A stretch of 64,000 nt of DNA from Escarpia spicata (GCA_963995525.1 OZ023210.1:7969906-8033905); one strand, 5' to 3'; counted from the stretch's first letter, positions 1 through 11,800 are shown. Numbers and translations are program-made. The notes: generated from the letters alone by a model not told the origin.

Positions 1-548
1 TGGGGTTAAAGACAGTCAATGGCAAAAGGGGCAATATTAATCACAAAGTAACATTTGCTATGGGGTTGTAATGATATGGAATAGCAGTATAAATATATTT
101 AAAAGTTATATGTTTATTATATTTCTACTTCATTGTGTGAGAAACATATATATTTTAATCAAAAACACAGAATTACACGATTGATTACTGTCGTGTAGGT
201 CAAAACTTTAAATAGGACGCAACCATTATTTACAAACGAATCGACCGGTTGTCTGTGGTATTTTCCATGGCGTGACAAACAGAAATTCGCCAACCACACT
301 AAGTCTTGGCCAAGTGAGTCGTCTTTGACTGGACGTCGTGGTAGATTCTCGGTTAGGACAATGTCTCTTTATTGGTATGCAGATTTATATTCAAACCTAG
401 CGAATTCTAAAGACATAGTGTTGGTGATCACAACCACCCGCTTTGCCACGTACTCCTCGCACGGCTGATCTCTGGTCAATGGTCAAGCCGCCGGACAATG
501 GTTACGCGTGTGTGTGGCCGAACTCACGTATGTCGCGTGGAGCTCAAC
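1..548. other. Upstream flank of hemerythrin gene 1
   Basis: Positions 1-60 have no counterpart elsewhere in the window. From about 61 the sequence matches 8,612-8,762 and 19,593-19,745, and from about 225 it matches 14,699 onward and 25,690 onward. This is therefore the left edge of the tandem array. The ~5.9 kb spacer that separates those two blocks in the other units is absent here: the blocks join at the heptamer attattt (225-231). About 78 bp of proximal upstream sequence present before genes 2 and 3 is also missing. No gene is seen. Confidence 0.7.
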
Positions 549-556
549 TATATAAG
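549..556 (+). promoter_or_regulatory. TATA box of hemerythrin gene 1
   Basis: TATATAAG lies 94 bp upstream of the ATG. The same octamer at the same spacing precedes genes 2 and 3, and it lies 71 bp upstream of the ATG of gene 5. The downstream tract CACCAGTCTTCTGACAAC is also conserved with gene 5, so transcription probably starts near 580. The start site is inferred, not seen. Confidence 0.75.
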
Positions 557-642
557 TTCCGAGCAACGATCGAATCGGCACCAGTCTTCTGACAACAGTC
601 GAGCTTCCTTGAGGTCGCCCAAATCGCCAAGAACCAGTCGAC

Positions 643-3334
643 ATGTCTTTCGAGATTCCAGACCCCTACGTGTGGGACGAGTCCTTCCGAGTCTTCGTGA
701 GTATATCTTATATAGTAATATATACACTGCGTTTGGTTTGCTTCAAAATACCTTTAACAGGTATTTTGTCCTCTTTTATGTTGTGTAAATTTGGTGGTTA
801 TAAGAAACACAAAAGCAATTACTTACGTACGTTGTATTTGATTGTTCCAGTGATAATATTAATCATGTTACATCGATATCACCTTTCTGTTCTCTTATCT
901 TGAATGGATGACGTTTTGTGTATATATTGTATGTAGTGTATATTATAAACAATATGCAAATGTAAATTGTATACTAGTGCAACCGTAGTTATAGATTGCT
1001 TTTTAGATACACACACATTATAGTCTGACATACCGACATGTTTAGATACATCAAAACGCGAAACCTTTGTCATCTGTTGATATAGCAACTGAAACCATAT
1101 CAATGTCCACGTTTGTTTGATCTATCGGGGATCACAATAGTGCCATCTCTGATTCAACATAATTTCACATGTTGTTCCACCATTATCGGTTAATGTTATA
1201 CAATTTTGCTCTTTTCAGTACGACAACATCGACTCTGAGCACCAGGCCATCTTCGAGGCGATCTTTGCCTGCTCCAAGAATCCTTCAGACGCTGCGCTCA
1301 TCACGAAACTGTACAAGGTGACGGAAGACCATTTCGTAGACGAAGAGGTAAAACGTGTTTAAATTAAATGATGTTGTCACTTGGAATATATTGTTTAATT
1401 ACGTATTATTAATTGACTGTGTAAATTATTTATCGAATTGATTGATATTATGAAGTCTTTGCTATCCCGTCCGTAATGCTGCATGAAGCATATTCGGAAT
1501 CCGTGTTGCTCGAGTTCAACCGCTATTGTGGCCAAGTTCAACACGTATTGTGGTCGAGTTCAACCCGTATTGTGGTCGAGTTCAACCTGTATTGTGGCCG
1601 AGTTCAACCCGTATTGTGGTCGAGTTCAACCTCTATTATGGCCGATTTCAACTCGTATTGTGGCCGAGATCATTTCAACAGTTCCCACTATATTGTGCCA
1701 ATTTGTGAAAATAGCTGGCTATCACACTTATTTAGTAGCTACGGTAACTGGTTTCCTTGAGTAGTAAACGAATAATTTCAAACAAAACCGTTCTGTATCT
1801 AAATATAACGTGGTGCAACGAAACGTCCATTAATGAAAAGTCATATTATTTATTATTAGAAAACTGTTCATCAACTTGTAAGACTAATTTAAAACGAGTT
1901 TAATTTATGTCACAACTAAGATTTGAAACTAACTCACTTTCAACGTTTCAAAATCAATTCCAGATGAAAACTGCCGATGACGGTTGAACGGTTGAAAGTG
2001 AGGATAATTCTTAGTTGTAACGTGGAGAAAATGAGTTTTTGAGATATTATTTGCTATGTTTCTAAAGTATATTAACCATCTTGCATGTGTTCTCTGTTAT
2101 AGGGCATGCTGAAGAAGGCGAAGTACTCGGACCTCGCGAATCACCAGAAGATCCACAACGACTTCTTGGCCAAGATCAAGAAACTGAAGGCACCGCTAGA
2201 TGGCGCCAGCGTGTCTTGGGCCAAGCAATGGTGAGTGTCTCTTTTGTATTCAGTGCCAGGTACGTTAACTGGAAAGTTTTGGTATTGTCATTGCCATGTT
2301 TTTCTTCAAATCTCCATTCGTATTGAAAGTAAGATTTTAATTCAATGCATTTAATTATTAAGTGGAGTTCTGACAAACGTCATAGCATCGTTGTTATTCG
2401 AAACTCTGTGTATTGTTTGTGTAGTCGTTTACAGTCCGTGCTACGTTACATGGGGGTAACAGATTTTGTCGGGTGCCATCTTTAAACATGGCGGGTATAT
2501 GAATGTTGGTGAACGTTAAACGTAATATAACCTCATCCTACATTTTGATATCAACTTTGTGTCTCTAGGCTACGTAGTTCTTAAGCTATAGAAATAATAG
2601 GCTTTGTCGGGGGTCATCTTAAAAAATAGTGGATAATAAAAATGGCGGATATTTCAGTCACTATAGGTAAAAAAATAATACAATTTAAATAATCACGTCT
2701 AAAAACCCTTCAATTTGGCATCAACTTGGTGGCTCTAGATTATGTAGTTCTTACGATGTGGAAATAATAGGCTATGACGGGCGTCATCTTTAAAAATGGC
2801 GGATGTATGAGAGTCAATGAAGATCAAAGGTAACCTTTTTGAAATTGCTATCCACTAGGCTATTCAAAACCATCAACATAACTGTATGACGTATTTTGTG
2901 ATATATTGTGACATGTGTTTTGACGACCGCAATCTTTGAAAATTGCGGACATGGAAACCGAAGATGTCAATATATTAAATATTTGAAATCCTTGTCCCCT
3001 CAAACATATATCAGCACACCACAATTATTGTTCTATATGTCGCAGTTATTAAGGTACGGGGAAAGTGAATTTGGCGGCCATTTTAAAAAATGGCCGCCAT
3101 TTTTTAATACAGCAAAATCTGGAATACCTCCAATGTTTAAAATGGTTCCCTTGGTATGTAGAATAGATGAGCCAAGTGTCTTACTTGAATTAAAAAGTGC
3201 ACAATCTTTTCTCATATCCGCTGGACTAACATTACTATGGTTGCGTGTCCACCATTACAAACAGCTCGATTGTCCGTTGTAGGCTGGTCGGCCATATCAA
3301 GGGCATCGACTTCAAGTACAAGGGTAAATTGTAA
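643..3334 (+). CDS. Hemerythrin, gene 1 (four exons)
   Basis: Hemerythrin is a cytoplasmic four-helix-bundle protein that binds O2 reversibly at a di-iron centre. Exons: 643-696, 1219-1347, 2103-2230, 3283-3334, all with GT-AG introns (phases 0, 0, 2). They encode 120 residues, the usual family length. The N-terminus MSFEIPDPYVWDESF and C-terminus [14 protein letters not shown] are family signatures. The seven predicted iron ligands are present: H26, H56, E60, H75, H79, H108 and D113. The start is the first ATG after the TATA box and is shared by genes 2, 3 and 5. The product is identical to that of gene 2; the two coding sequences differ only at silent sites in exons 1 and 3. No signal peptide is seen, consistent with an intracellular protein. 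The identification is strong; whether it serves oxygen transport or storage is inferred from the family. Confidence 0.95.
1510..1685 (+). repeat. 22-bp minisatellite in intron 2 of hemerythrin gene 1
   Basis: About eight imperfect 22-bp units, each with a gAGTTCAACcCGTATTGTGG core, lie in intron 2. The same array is in gene 2 (about 16,048-16,225) and gene 3 (about 27,036-27,212). Because 22 is not a multiple of three, all three frames stay partly open and give spurious repetitive ORFs. Confidence 0.85.
2440..2960 (+). repeat. Diverged tandem repeats in intron 3 of gene 1
   Basis: Four diverged units begin near 2463, 2603, 2772 and 2917. Each carries a block like tcgGGyGTCATCTTtAAAAATgGcGG, and between blocks there is shared text on a 140-170 bp spacing. 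Copies occur in intron 3 of genes 2 and 3 (about 17,000-17,500 and 27,985-28,510). No coding role is apparent. Confidence 0.6.
3073..3098. repeat. Perfect 12-bp inverted repeat in intron 3
   Basis: The arms are GGCGGCCATTTT and AAAATGGCCGCC with a 2-base loop. The hairpin is also intact in gene 2 (17,617-17,642 region). In gene 3 the right arm is lost. Confidence 0.8.
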
Positions 3335-3851
3335 AAACGGAAGACCAAAGAACAAAAAGCGCGGCGTCTGTGAACGGTCTGCGTGACTGCTGTCATTCAG
3401 TGTTGTTGACGTCACGCTCACAGCTTAGTGACATTCTGCATCGACACCACTTGACGCGTCGCTCGGCCAGTCTAATGGACAAAGTGCACATACCATCAGT
3501 GACATCAGCTCGAGAGACACTATACGTTTGACAATACACAATACTGCCCTGCATTGTTGAACACATTGTTTATATGGCTATACGTATCGATCAGTGGACG
3601 TAGAAGTAATTGACAATGGAATGCGTTCAGACGGCCATAAATGGTACATCGAGAGTCGTTTTCATGTAATAAAAATACAACAATAATCGTGGCTATCAGG
3701 AGTTGACAAATATAAACCATGTTGCATGCATGTACACCAGAATATCGCGTACTTTTGAACAAACTTAATAGTTGTGTCTATTATATTAACGCAACTCCTA
3801 AGGTTTTTGTATGCATTATGTTCTTACGTGTGTGCGTGTAGCTTTGTGCGC

Positions 3852-3912
<61 letters not shown>

Positions 3913-5062
3913 GTGTACGTGTCCCTGAGCATGTGCATTTTTCCATATGTGGGCTTAGTCCAACATAAGAAGTAAAACAAAACAGTTTATTTCACCTCAT
4001 ATACCACGCTCATGCGTACGCACGCACGTATGCACGCGCGCACACTCACCCTATTTGTAAGGAGACGTGAAGTACATGTACCTAAACGCACCATCTGTTT
4101 AGTGATATATTTAACATTTAATATTTTAAGATTAACTATCCTACTTTTATGTCCATTTGCATTCTTGGAACATTGGCCTATTATATATGATAAACAAATT
4201 GGCGATGTAATAGTGATGTCGTTATTTACTTATGGGTTTACAATATGTTATGCTTTTCCTTAGTTGTGATAATATCTCTAGGTGACGCCACTGCAACATA
4301 ATTTAAGAACGAAATATTGCTGTTTACGCTCCCCTGCATTTTCTTTGCACCATTTTGAGACAACGTGCTATCTATACGGGCAATACTGTTATTATTTTCC
4401 ATTCAACATTTCTGAGCTGTTTACGATTAAGGTCGTTCATCAAAAAGCCCGAGTTCCGAGACTTGTCGTCCGCTGAATGAATGTAGGCTGCAGGATGCCG
4501 TAAATGTTGCCGACGGGACCTTTGGGTGCTTTTATGAGTGTTTCTGTCTATCTCTATGTGTGTTTGTCCGTAGAGGAACTCTGGTAGGTGATCAATTGTT
4601 TCGCCAAGTACATTCGTGCTGAGAACGATTCGGAGGAGTTTACTTTGTGTTCTAAAGGTCATGGCTACGCTAAGGTTAAACATTATTTTCCACGTTATAG
4701 GGAATAATAATAATAATCTTTTTTATTACCCGCAGTACAGGCATTCTGTTTGCCATCACAGCTAAATAGATGGGCACAAAAGAAACAAGCCCAATATCAA
4801 GCAAAACAAACAGACCATATACAAAACACATATACAAAAAAGACATACAGAAACACACATGTCTAAGTGAGAATATTGGTGCAACAGGGTCGGTCGGAAA
4901 TCATCAAACATACTTCGAAACATGTATGCACGATAACCTTGGTATGTTTCCGGCGAGTGTGAAATGAATTTCCCCACGTTGAGATGCTTTAGAACGTAGA
5001 ACATCTACTGACAATTAATTGGATATAATCTATACGTGGACTATGTCTGATGGAGTTGTAAT
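3335..5062. other. 3' flank and spacer of tandem unit 1
   Basis: This spacer is repeated at 17,879-19,592 and, up to about 30,058, at 28,863-30,058. It includes a mixed (CGTG)n/(TG)n microsatellite at 3846-3911. Short ORFs here recur in the copies but resemble no known protein. They show changes typical of non-coding spacer, so no gene is called. Confidence 0.6.
3668..3673 (+). terminator. Candidate polyadenylation signal, hemerythrin gene 1
   Basis: AATAAA lies about 335 bp after the stop codon. It is conserved in the duplicated units at 18,202-18,207 and 29,216-29,221. It is the most consistent candidate, but the actual cleavage site cannot be seen. Confidence 0.45.
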
Positions 5063-5464
5063 TATTATTATTATTATTACTAGCATTTCTATAGCGCCAT
5101 ATCTCCGGGACCAGCCCGTTCATAAGCGCGTACACACATTGTAAGACGTAAGTACATGGAAACAAATGTAAAAATATATATGTATAAAGATGCAGGTAAA
5201 TGTAATAATTATTAAGATTGACAAGATTGTATATATATATATATATACAGCCTGTATATATATATATATATATATATAATGTGACTAAAATACATGACAT
5301 ATTTGCACAGATAATAAGATAATTAATTAAAAGAATATATATTATGATATATAAAATTATTTTAAAAGATAAATAATAATTAATTAATAAAAATACATTA
5401 TATAATATATCTAAATTAAATGATTAAATACATGTTCATAAAAAGTGTCCTACAGCACAGTTCC

Positions 5465-6607
5465 TCAGTCGATGTACGCCTGCTTAAATAGATACGTTTT
5501 AAGGCAAGTTTTGAATTCATCCAAAGTCTCTATTTGACGAACGTTTATTGGTAGAGCGTTCCAGAGCGTAGGTCCAGACACGGAGAAAGCTCGTCTGCCG
5601 TAGCCCTCTAAGTTGTAGCGCGGGACTACAAGCAGATGTAGATCAGCAGATCGGAGGTTGCGGGTGGGCGTATACGGTATTATGAGATCTTGGATATACG
5701 CTGAAGCAAGACCATGTAAAGCCGTGAAAACAAGGACCAGCAGTTTGTACTGGATACGCCAGCGAACTGGAAGCCAATGCAGTTCGACCAGCACAGGTGT
5801 TATGTGCTGGTGCTTTCGGTGTCTTGAAATTAGTCTTGCTGCCGAGTTCTGTACCATCTGCAATTTGTTTATAAGTGCCTCGGTGATGCCGTACAGGACC
5901 GCGTTACTGTAGTCCCGCCGCGATGTCACCATGGCGTGGACTAGTGTCTTACATGCATCAGTAGTATGACAATGTCTTATTTTTGAAATTGCGTAGAGAT
6001 GGTAGTACGCTGATTTGGACATCTGTGACACGTGTGACGACATTGTTAGTCCAGAGTCGATTGTAATCCCGATGTTGCGGATGTTCGGTGACGGAACAAT
6101 GTTACATCCGCATACACTAACACACGAAACGTCATGCAGATGTTTACGATTTGGTGCCGAGATGATAATAGCCTCGGTCTTGTTTTCGTTCAGCAGTAGA
6201 TTGTGGTCTGACATCCACTGCTTCGCTTCTTCGATGCATCGCTCGATGCGGTCAACCGCAACAGCGGCTTCTCCATCCCGCGTTCCACTCAAGTCAACAT
6301 ACAATTGGGCGTCATCTGCATAAAGATGGTATTGCAGCTTGTGCATTCTGAAGATAGCACCCAATGGCAGAGTGTATATGGAGAAGAGAATTGGGCCCAG
6401 CACAGACCCCTGTGGGATGCCAGATTCGAGCAATGTTCTATTTGAGTTGTGGCCACTAATGCACACTGACTGAGTCCGGTTCGACAGGTGTGATTCCAGC
6501 CATTTCAGTGCGATGCCTTCAATGCCTATGCTGCGCAACTGGTTGATTAATATCGAGTGGTCAACAGTATCAAACGCCGCACTCATATCGAGCAGCACTG
6601 CCAGCAC
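5465..6607 (-). pseudogene. LINE reverse transcriptase catalytic and C-terminal part
   Basis: The frame continues the preceding reverse transcriptase after the frameshift. It holds DMSAAFDTVDHSIL, GIPQGSVLGP, the catalytic YADD (6311-6322) and a C-terminal tail with LPVRWRIQYK and LWNALPINVRQ, as in CR1-group elements. Apart from the single shift the 380 codons are open, so the element is young. It would need the frame repaired, or translational frameshifting, to make one polyprotein. Confidence 0.85.
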
Positions 6608-8415
6608 ACCTTTCCTTTCTCAAGGGAATGGAGATGGTCATTCTGAATGCGCACCAGTGCTGTCTCAGTGCTGTGATGTTGTCTGTACGCACTTTGGAAG
6701 ATGTCCATCAAATTGTTGTCGTCTAGATGCTGGCGAAGTTGGACTGCTACGTGGCGCTCCAGTAACTTTGAAACAAATGACAAGTTCGATATAGGCCGGT
6801 AGTTGTTCATCGAGTCTGAATCAAGGTTTGGTTTCTTTAATAGAGGTGTGATCACAGCATGTTTGAAGTTGGCCGGCATGGACCCCGACTCGAGCGACAT
6901 GTTGATGATTGTAGCTAATGTCGGCGCAAGAATGTCAATGTTGGTTTTCACGAGTGATGTAGGAAGTGGATCGAGCGCACTTGATTTTGTTGGACACTTC
7001 CTTATCAAAGAGAGAACGCCGTCTGTGGTGATGCCGTAAAACGCATTGACTGTGCAAGACTGTTCACAATGTACGTACTCAGCGTTGACAGTTTGCAGGC
7101 GTCTACTCGCTAACTGGCTTCGAATGTCTAACACTTTGCGTGTGTAGTGCACGAGAAAGTCATCTGCCAGTTGTGCTATACCAGACACAGGACTGGGCAG
7201 TTTTGGAGTAGTTTTTCTCTTCATCAAGTCATCCATTATCCTGAACAGTGCTTTGTTGTTACGTGCACATTCATACATTTTTGTTGTGTAGAATTTGGCT
7301 TTCACAGACTGTATTTGCTGTTTGTAAGTTCCACGCTGTCCAGTGTAGATGTCTCGGTGAATCTGCAGCTTTGTCAGTCTCCATTTCCGCTCTGCTTGTC
7401 GGAGCTTTCGCTTAGCAAGCGATAATTCCACTGTGTGCCAAGGCGTGTTGGGGCGCACAGTAATTGACCGTGTGATCAACGGAGCGTGGCTGTCTAACAG
7501 TTCTTGCACAGAAGTGTCATACTGTTGCGACAAGTCTGCAATGTTGTTACACGGGCGTGTTGCCAGGTGTGAAAGTTCGAAATCTGATCTGAAATTCGTG
7601 GGATTAATCGCAGCATATTTTCGATAAGAAACCCGCTTCCTTGTTCGGTTCGGCTTTGGTGCTTGGAACAGGCAGTGTACAGCGTGGTGATCGGTGAGCA
7701 GGGATCCTACCGTCACTGATGTCAGAACGCTTCCTGACGATGGTGAAATGACTAGGTCCAAAATATTGCCGATGGTGTGTGTCGGATCACGAAAATGCTG
7801 CTGCAAGTTGGTGACGTGCAGGAGATCAGAGAAGTCGTTTGAGTCTTTAGATCCGGCCTTTCCGTAGTGGATGTTAAAATCGCCCACGATAATTAGTCCA
7901 GTCAACTGTGCTGTGAAAAGTTCCAGGAGATTGGTGAACTCGGCCATAAACGTTTCGAAAGAAACACCGCCTCGGCCTGTGGATGGAGGTCTGTAAACAA
8001 GTAATAACCTGATAACACTTGATGGTGTAGCAAACACCACCTCGAGGCACTGGAAGGACAGTGCTGGCCAGTGTCGCGATAAGATCATGTTGATACACGA
8101 CTTGTATAAAACACCGATTCCCCCACCTCGTCGGTCCGGCCGAGGTTGGTGGACGAAGTTGTATCCACCCGGGGTCAACTTGCTGGTGTTTGGGATGTCC
8201 TTAGGGTCATCTGTCAGCCACGTCTCTGTAAGCGCGATGATGTCAAGATCATGTTCGTGGATATAATCGGTAATGAAATCAGTTTTGTTCCTAACGGATC
8301 TTGCATTTAGCAGAGCAAGGTTTGTGCAGTTGCAAGGATTGTATGGTAATGTCAGAGTAATCAAGTTGGCACGTCGAGGTACAGACTTGTCAATGTCACA
8401 CAGGTGCAATCGCAA
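6583..8415 (-). pseudogene. LINE endonuclease and N-terminal reverse transcriptase
   Basis: This is a 610-codon frame. The N-terminal third is an apurinic-like endonuclease: LNARSVRNK, then ALTETWL, GGGIGVLYK, VGDFNIHYG and TDHHAV. The C-terminal third starts the reverse transcriptase: ITPLLKKPNLD, NYRPISNLSF, then the STETAL block. The frame ends prematurely at about 6,583, directly before the AAFDTVDH motif. That motif is in another frame of the next segment, which fits a one-base deletion near 6,600. The ATG at 8,415 is the first one available, but the true start may be upstream. Confidence 0.85.
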
Positions 8416-8789
8416 ATGTAAAATGTAAGTCGGTTAAAATAGTAAAAAGTCACAAAACCCTTGATAACACCATTTAGTCCAGTGTCCTCTTGGTGTATTC
8501 ATAAAATATATATACAAACTTGAGTGCTGTAGATTGGCTAGAACTAGTAAAATCCTCAATATATCCAGATAGCATCTGTGGGTGCAGCCACATAGGCGCA
8601 GACCAATATCAGTAATGATATGGAATAGCAGTATAAATTTATTTAAAAGTTATATGGTTATTATATATCTGCTTCATTGTTTGAGAAACATATATATTTT
8701 AATCAAAAACACAGAATTACACGATTGATTACAGTCGTGTAGGTCAAAACTGTAAATAGGACGTACGAGACAATTATTTGCCACTCAAA

Positions 8790-9180
8790 GAAGGTGACAT
8801 AAATGTCACTGAAATGGTGCAGTCTAGTGAATATTGAAGATATGTTGCCACAGAAATAATGATAATACGGAGAACGACTGGTTTCGAAGAATCACAAGAA
8901 CACAGATGGTGGACTGAAGAAGGACGAATGACCCGAGGAAAGAGGTTGGAATGGAATGCAGCATAACGGGAAGATTGCTGAGTAGCCGGGTAGGGTGGGC
9001 AGGCCACTTGGTGAGAATGTATACTGGTAAAATAGCACGAAGACCAGAGGCAAAAAAACATAACAGACACGGGAAAAGTGGAAGGCCATAGGAGAGAAGG
9101 GAGGACTGCCTGAGGAGGGATATGAGAAGATTGTCGGAGGATGAAAGAGGGAGAGAGGGAACTGCTGATAGGAAACTATT
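8790..9180 (+). mobile_element. C-terminal scrap of a non-LTR reverse transcriptase
   Basis: The plus-strand frame near 8,955-9,180 reads GRLLSSRVGWAGHLVRM, later GKSGRP-stop, then REDCLRRDMRRL. This is the WAGHxxRM...GRPxxRWED...D pattern typical of the C-terminal tail of RTE- and L1-like reverse transcriptases, with one stop. It ends exactly where the terminal inverted repeat of the next element begins. The same scrap is in unit 3 at about 19,770-20,150. Assignment to RTE is tentative. Confidence 0.5.
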
Positions 9181-9450
9181 AGTCGAGTTGCCAATTTTGG
9201 AACCTGGGAATGGTTGGTAGTGTAAGATTTGTTTAGGTTATGGGTATCTCAACTCAAATTAGTGGGATGGCAACGCGCCATCCTTTGGCAACTTGTGGGA
9301 GTCAGGCAAATCCAAAATGGCTGCTGTGAACCTAGGTCAAATTAGAAAATCTTTGCACTGAATCATGCTAGGAACATGATTTTGGTGTCAATACACACGT
9401 TTTGGCATATGAAGGATGCAATGGAACCATTTCCAATGATGTCCAACTTT
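9181..9450 (+). repeat. Left terminal inverted repeat of TIR element, copy 1
   Basis: It matches the reverse complement of about 13,862-14,156 with small gaps. Shared landmarks in order are AGTCGAGTTGCC, TTGGTAGTGTAAG, GGGATGGCAACGCGCCATCC, CAAATTAGAAAA, AACATGATTTTGGTGTC and AATGGAACCATTTCCAATG. The two arms have diverged, so this is not a recent insertion. Confidence 0.8.
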
Positions 9451-9740
9451 GTTCACATGACAAAAATCCAAAATGGCCGCCATTTTCACCAAAAATCGCC
9501 AAAAATCGAGCAGCCATTTTTTGATTGGTATATGCTAGAGACACGATTTATGTGTCCATCCCCATCTTTTGCCATATCAGCAATTCAATGGAACCAATTC
9601 ACATGATGCCCGACTATAAACACCTGACCAAAATTCAAAATTGTCGTAATTTTTACCGAAAATAACCATGACTTTTGATTGGATGATGCTAGAAACATGA
9701 TGTTTCGGTACATAATGAGTTTATTGGAATTTGTTTCCAA
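9366..9740 (+). repeat. Three subterminal tandem repeats (~160 bp)
   Basis: Units start near 9366, 9531 and 9687. Each opens with gctAGaaACatGAT and continues through a TGGAAyc...TTCCAATGATg block and an AAAATTCAAAATgg-like block. One inverted counterpart lies at the right end (13,862-13,945). A related AAAATTCAAAATGGTCGCC stretch is also inverted near 12,430-12,470. Confidence 0.6.
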
Positions 9741-10374
9741 TGATTTTGTATTGATGCGACATGGCAATAAAGCTGTTGTTAAAATTGGGACGTATGTAAG
9801 ATAACATTTATTTACAGTTCTTCATTTGCAAAGATCAGTCATCGTGAATGAGCTACGAGTATGCTAACAGCTATACGTACATGTACATGTATATGACTAC
9901 TTCTGACAAGAAACATACAAAAGCTTTGCAAAATGGTATGCAGTAATCACGAATGAATCTGTATCATATATGTGCAACATTTAAAAGTACAAAATTCAAA
10001 GTTCAAAGTAAGAAGTACTAAATTATAAATTTGCTGAAACACAATTTGAAAGCATTTTTTGTAATGACAGGTTTCATTTGGACATTGACAATGTGTATAT
10101 CATTAATCAATTCATAACCAACGGTATATGAAAGGGACGCCATTCACATTACATTATCATAGAAAAGTTTAGTCCCGCCATTCTCTCTCATCCTCCTCTG
10201 CTATTTCCTCTGTACTGTCACCTTCTTCCTCATTATCATACCTAGCGTCATTCTCATGCTCATTGTGTTTGGTGAACGGGTTGAGGCACATGGCGTCACC
10301 AGCACATATGCAGTACGGTGTGCTTGATTATCGTTAAGAATGACAGCTACATGCATGACTGCTGCAAGCTTTCC

Positions 10375-11800
10375 CTATAGCTTTACACTGACCGTTGATG
10401 ACAGGGGGGCTGCTGGTCCTCTTGCGAAGCATGGAGTTGGCACACCCCCTGCACCAGTGGAAAACTCCCATCCATAATCAGCGATATCAACCACGGGTGG
10501 AGTCTGCTGATCTGCTGCTTTCCAGAACATGACTTGGTAGTGAGCTCGCAGGATGTGGTAGGCCAGATTAGCGTCTGTCAGAGGAAGAGTCTTGATACAT
10601 ACAACTTTCCTTCTGGTCTTTTTGGAGTAGAGCTCATGCCTGGCAGAAGCAATGCTTGTGTCTTCAGCAACACCATAGAACAAGCAGATGAATGCTCGTC
10701 CAATCTCTGTTAACTGTTCGAGAGTAACACACTCTTCACCGAAGACAGTGTAGAGGCCAGAGTGGTCAGCATACTTCAATAAATTTAGCCCCACTCCATC
10801 AAGCTAGCTGCACACGGGCTGTCAGCTGTGTACTCCATACCCAGAACATAAGCAAAACAAAGACGTCTGTGTCATCGCTGATCATTCGTACAGTTTTCTT
10901 ACCATTCTTCACAGCCTCCAGAAGATAACTAGTGATAAAAATATCTGCTTCATCATGGCTGTACACGCCCTCCTCTCTTCCAACCATCGTCACATTGTTG
11001 CCCAAATTGAATGTGGAGAGAACCCTGATGAGGGCCTTCATATTTGCCTTGCTCTTCATGATGGCATCGCTGCATGGGAGCTTGCTGGATAGTGTGATGT
11101 TGTAGTCAACAGCCCCTTCACCTGCACGCCGGATTCGTTCATGGTCCTTTGTTGACGGGTCATCATAACGATCGAAGATGACCAGCACTTCTGTTGATTG
11201 GTACTGACTAAGTCTGTCCTTCATACTGTTGGCGAGATCTGAAGCAGACCCAGCACAGGGCCAAACAATATGATATAGAAGTTGCTGGCCATCGACGATC
11301 ACATTGTCTGAACATGCTGGTTGAAGATCATCCGCTTTCAGTTTAGAGACGAGAGTCCTCACACATCCATATCCATCAGTGGTTGATGTAGGTACAGCGT
11401 ACGGTTCATAGTCAAACATTGTTTGAAGTTCGACTTGCGGTGCTGCCCTACCGTGATGAGACGACTAAATGGTGATGCCATGTCATTCTCACATATTGCC
11501 ACGCCACGTTTGATTGATGCCATGGTTTTGACTTTTCTTTTCAGGGGAGCATGGAAGCCACCAGGCAATGACGATCTGAAGTCTAGGAGCATGCCCTCCC
11601 CTATCTTGAGAGTTTCCTGGACGTTGACAGAAGCACTAGCCACTTTATTATTAATACTGTTATAGAGGCTTGAACTTGTCATTTTGAGAGGATGGGAATG
11701 CTTCTTCAACTCCTCGTATACACGATTCCTGTCATCTGTATCGAATATGCGCCTTTTCTCTCCCTCCTCCTCCTCCTATCGTTTCTCCTCCTTCACCTCC
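10375..11800 (-). pseudogene. Decayed PIN/XPG-like family protein, copy 1
   Basis: Three abutting minus-strand frames make one broken protein: about 11,760-11,359 (KRRIFDTDDRNRVYEEL, then KTMASIKRGVAI), 11,419-10,799 (VIDG-like IVDGQQLLY, VLVIFDRYDD, THEEAD-like SHDEADIFI, SDDTDVFVLL) and 10,794-10,375 (FICLFYG, LPLTDANL, HILRAHYQVMFWKAAD, YGWE). The order and the acidic DDTDVFVLL motif match a large uncharacterised metazoan family whose core resembles PIN/XPG-type nucleases. The segment that should carry a GCDT motif between the last two frames is missing, so this copy lacks an expected active-site region. Function is unproven; the family assignment is from memory of conserved motifs. Confidence 0.65.

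Larger units (their letters stand above)
5063..8611 (-). mobile_element. CR1/L2-like non-LTR retrotransposon inserted between units 1 and 2
   Basis: A nearly complete minus-strand LINE of about 3.55 kb. It is absent at the equivalent site of unit 2 (about 19,592), where the host sequence is continuous. The candidate target duplication is gtaat (5058-5062 and 8612-8616). Its 3' end, at low coordinates, finishes in an (ATT)n-type tail, a form common in CR1/L2-group LINEs. It carries endonuclease and reverse transcriptase reading frames, described separately. Lack of the insertion in the sister unit shows that it inserted after the duplication. Confidence 0.85.

Noticed and set aside
498..903. 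Plus-strand frames of 86-96 codons over the first hemerythrin exon
   Set aside because: They read through the promoter, 5' UTR or the splice donor at 697. Their apparent conservation at 15,049 and 26,036 comes from duplication of the unit.
1510..1685. CRISPR-like regular repeats
   Set aside because: The units are contiguous without unique spacers, lie in an intron of an animal gene and are a minisatellite.
2908..3282. 124-codon frame repeated in units 1 and 2
   Set aside because: It lies wholly in intron 3, ends at the acceptor, is broken in unit 3 and has no recognisable domain.
4372..4683. 103-codon minus-strand frame conserved in unit 2
   Set aside because: Conservation reflects recent duplication of the spacer. 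It is absent in unit 3 and has no domain or splice context.
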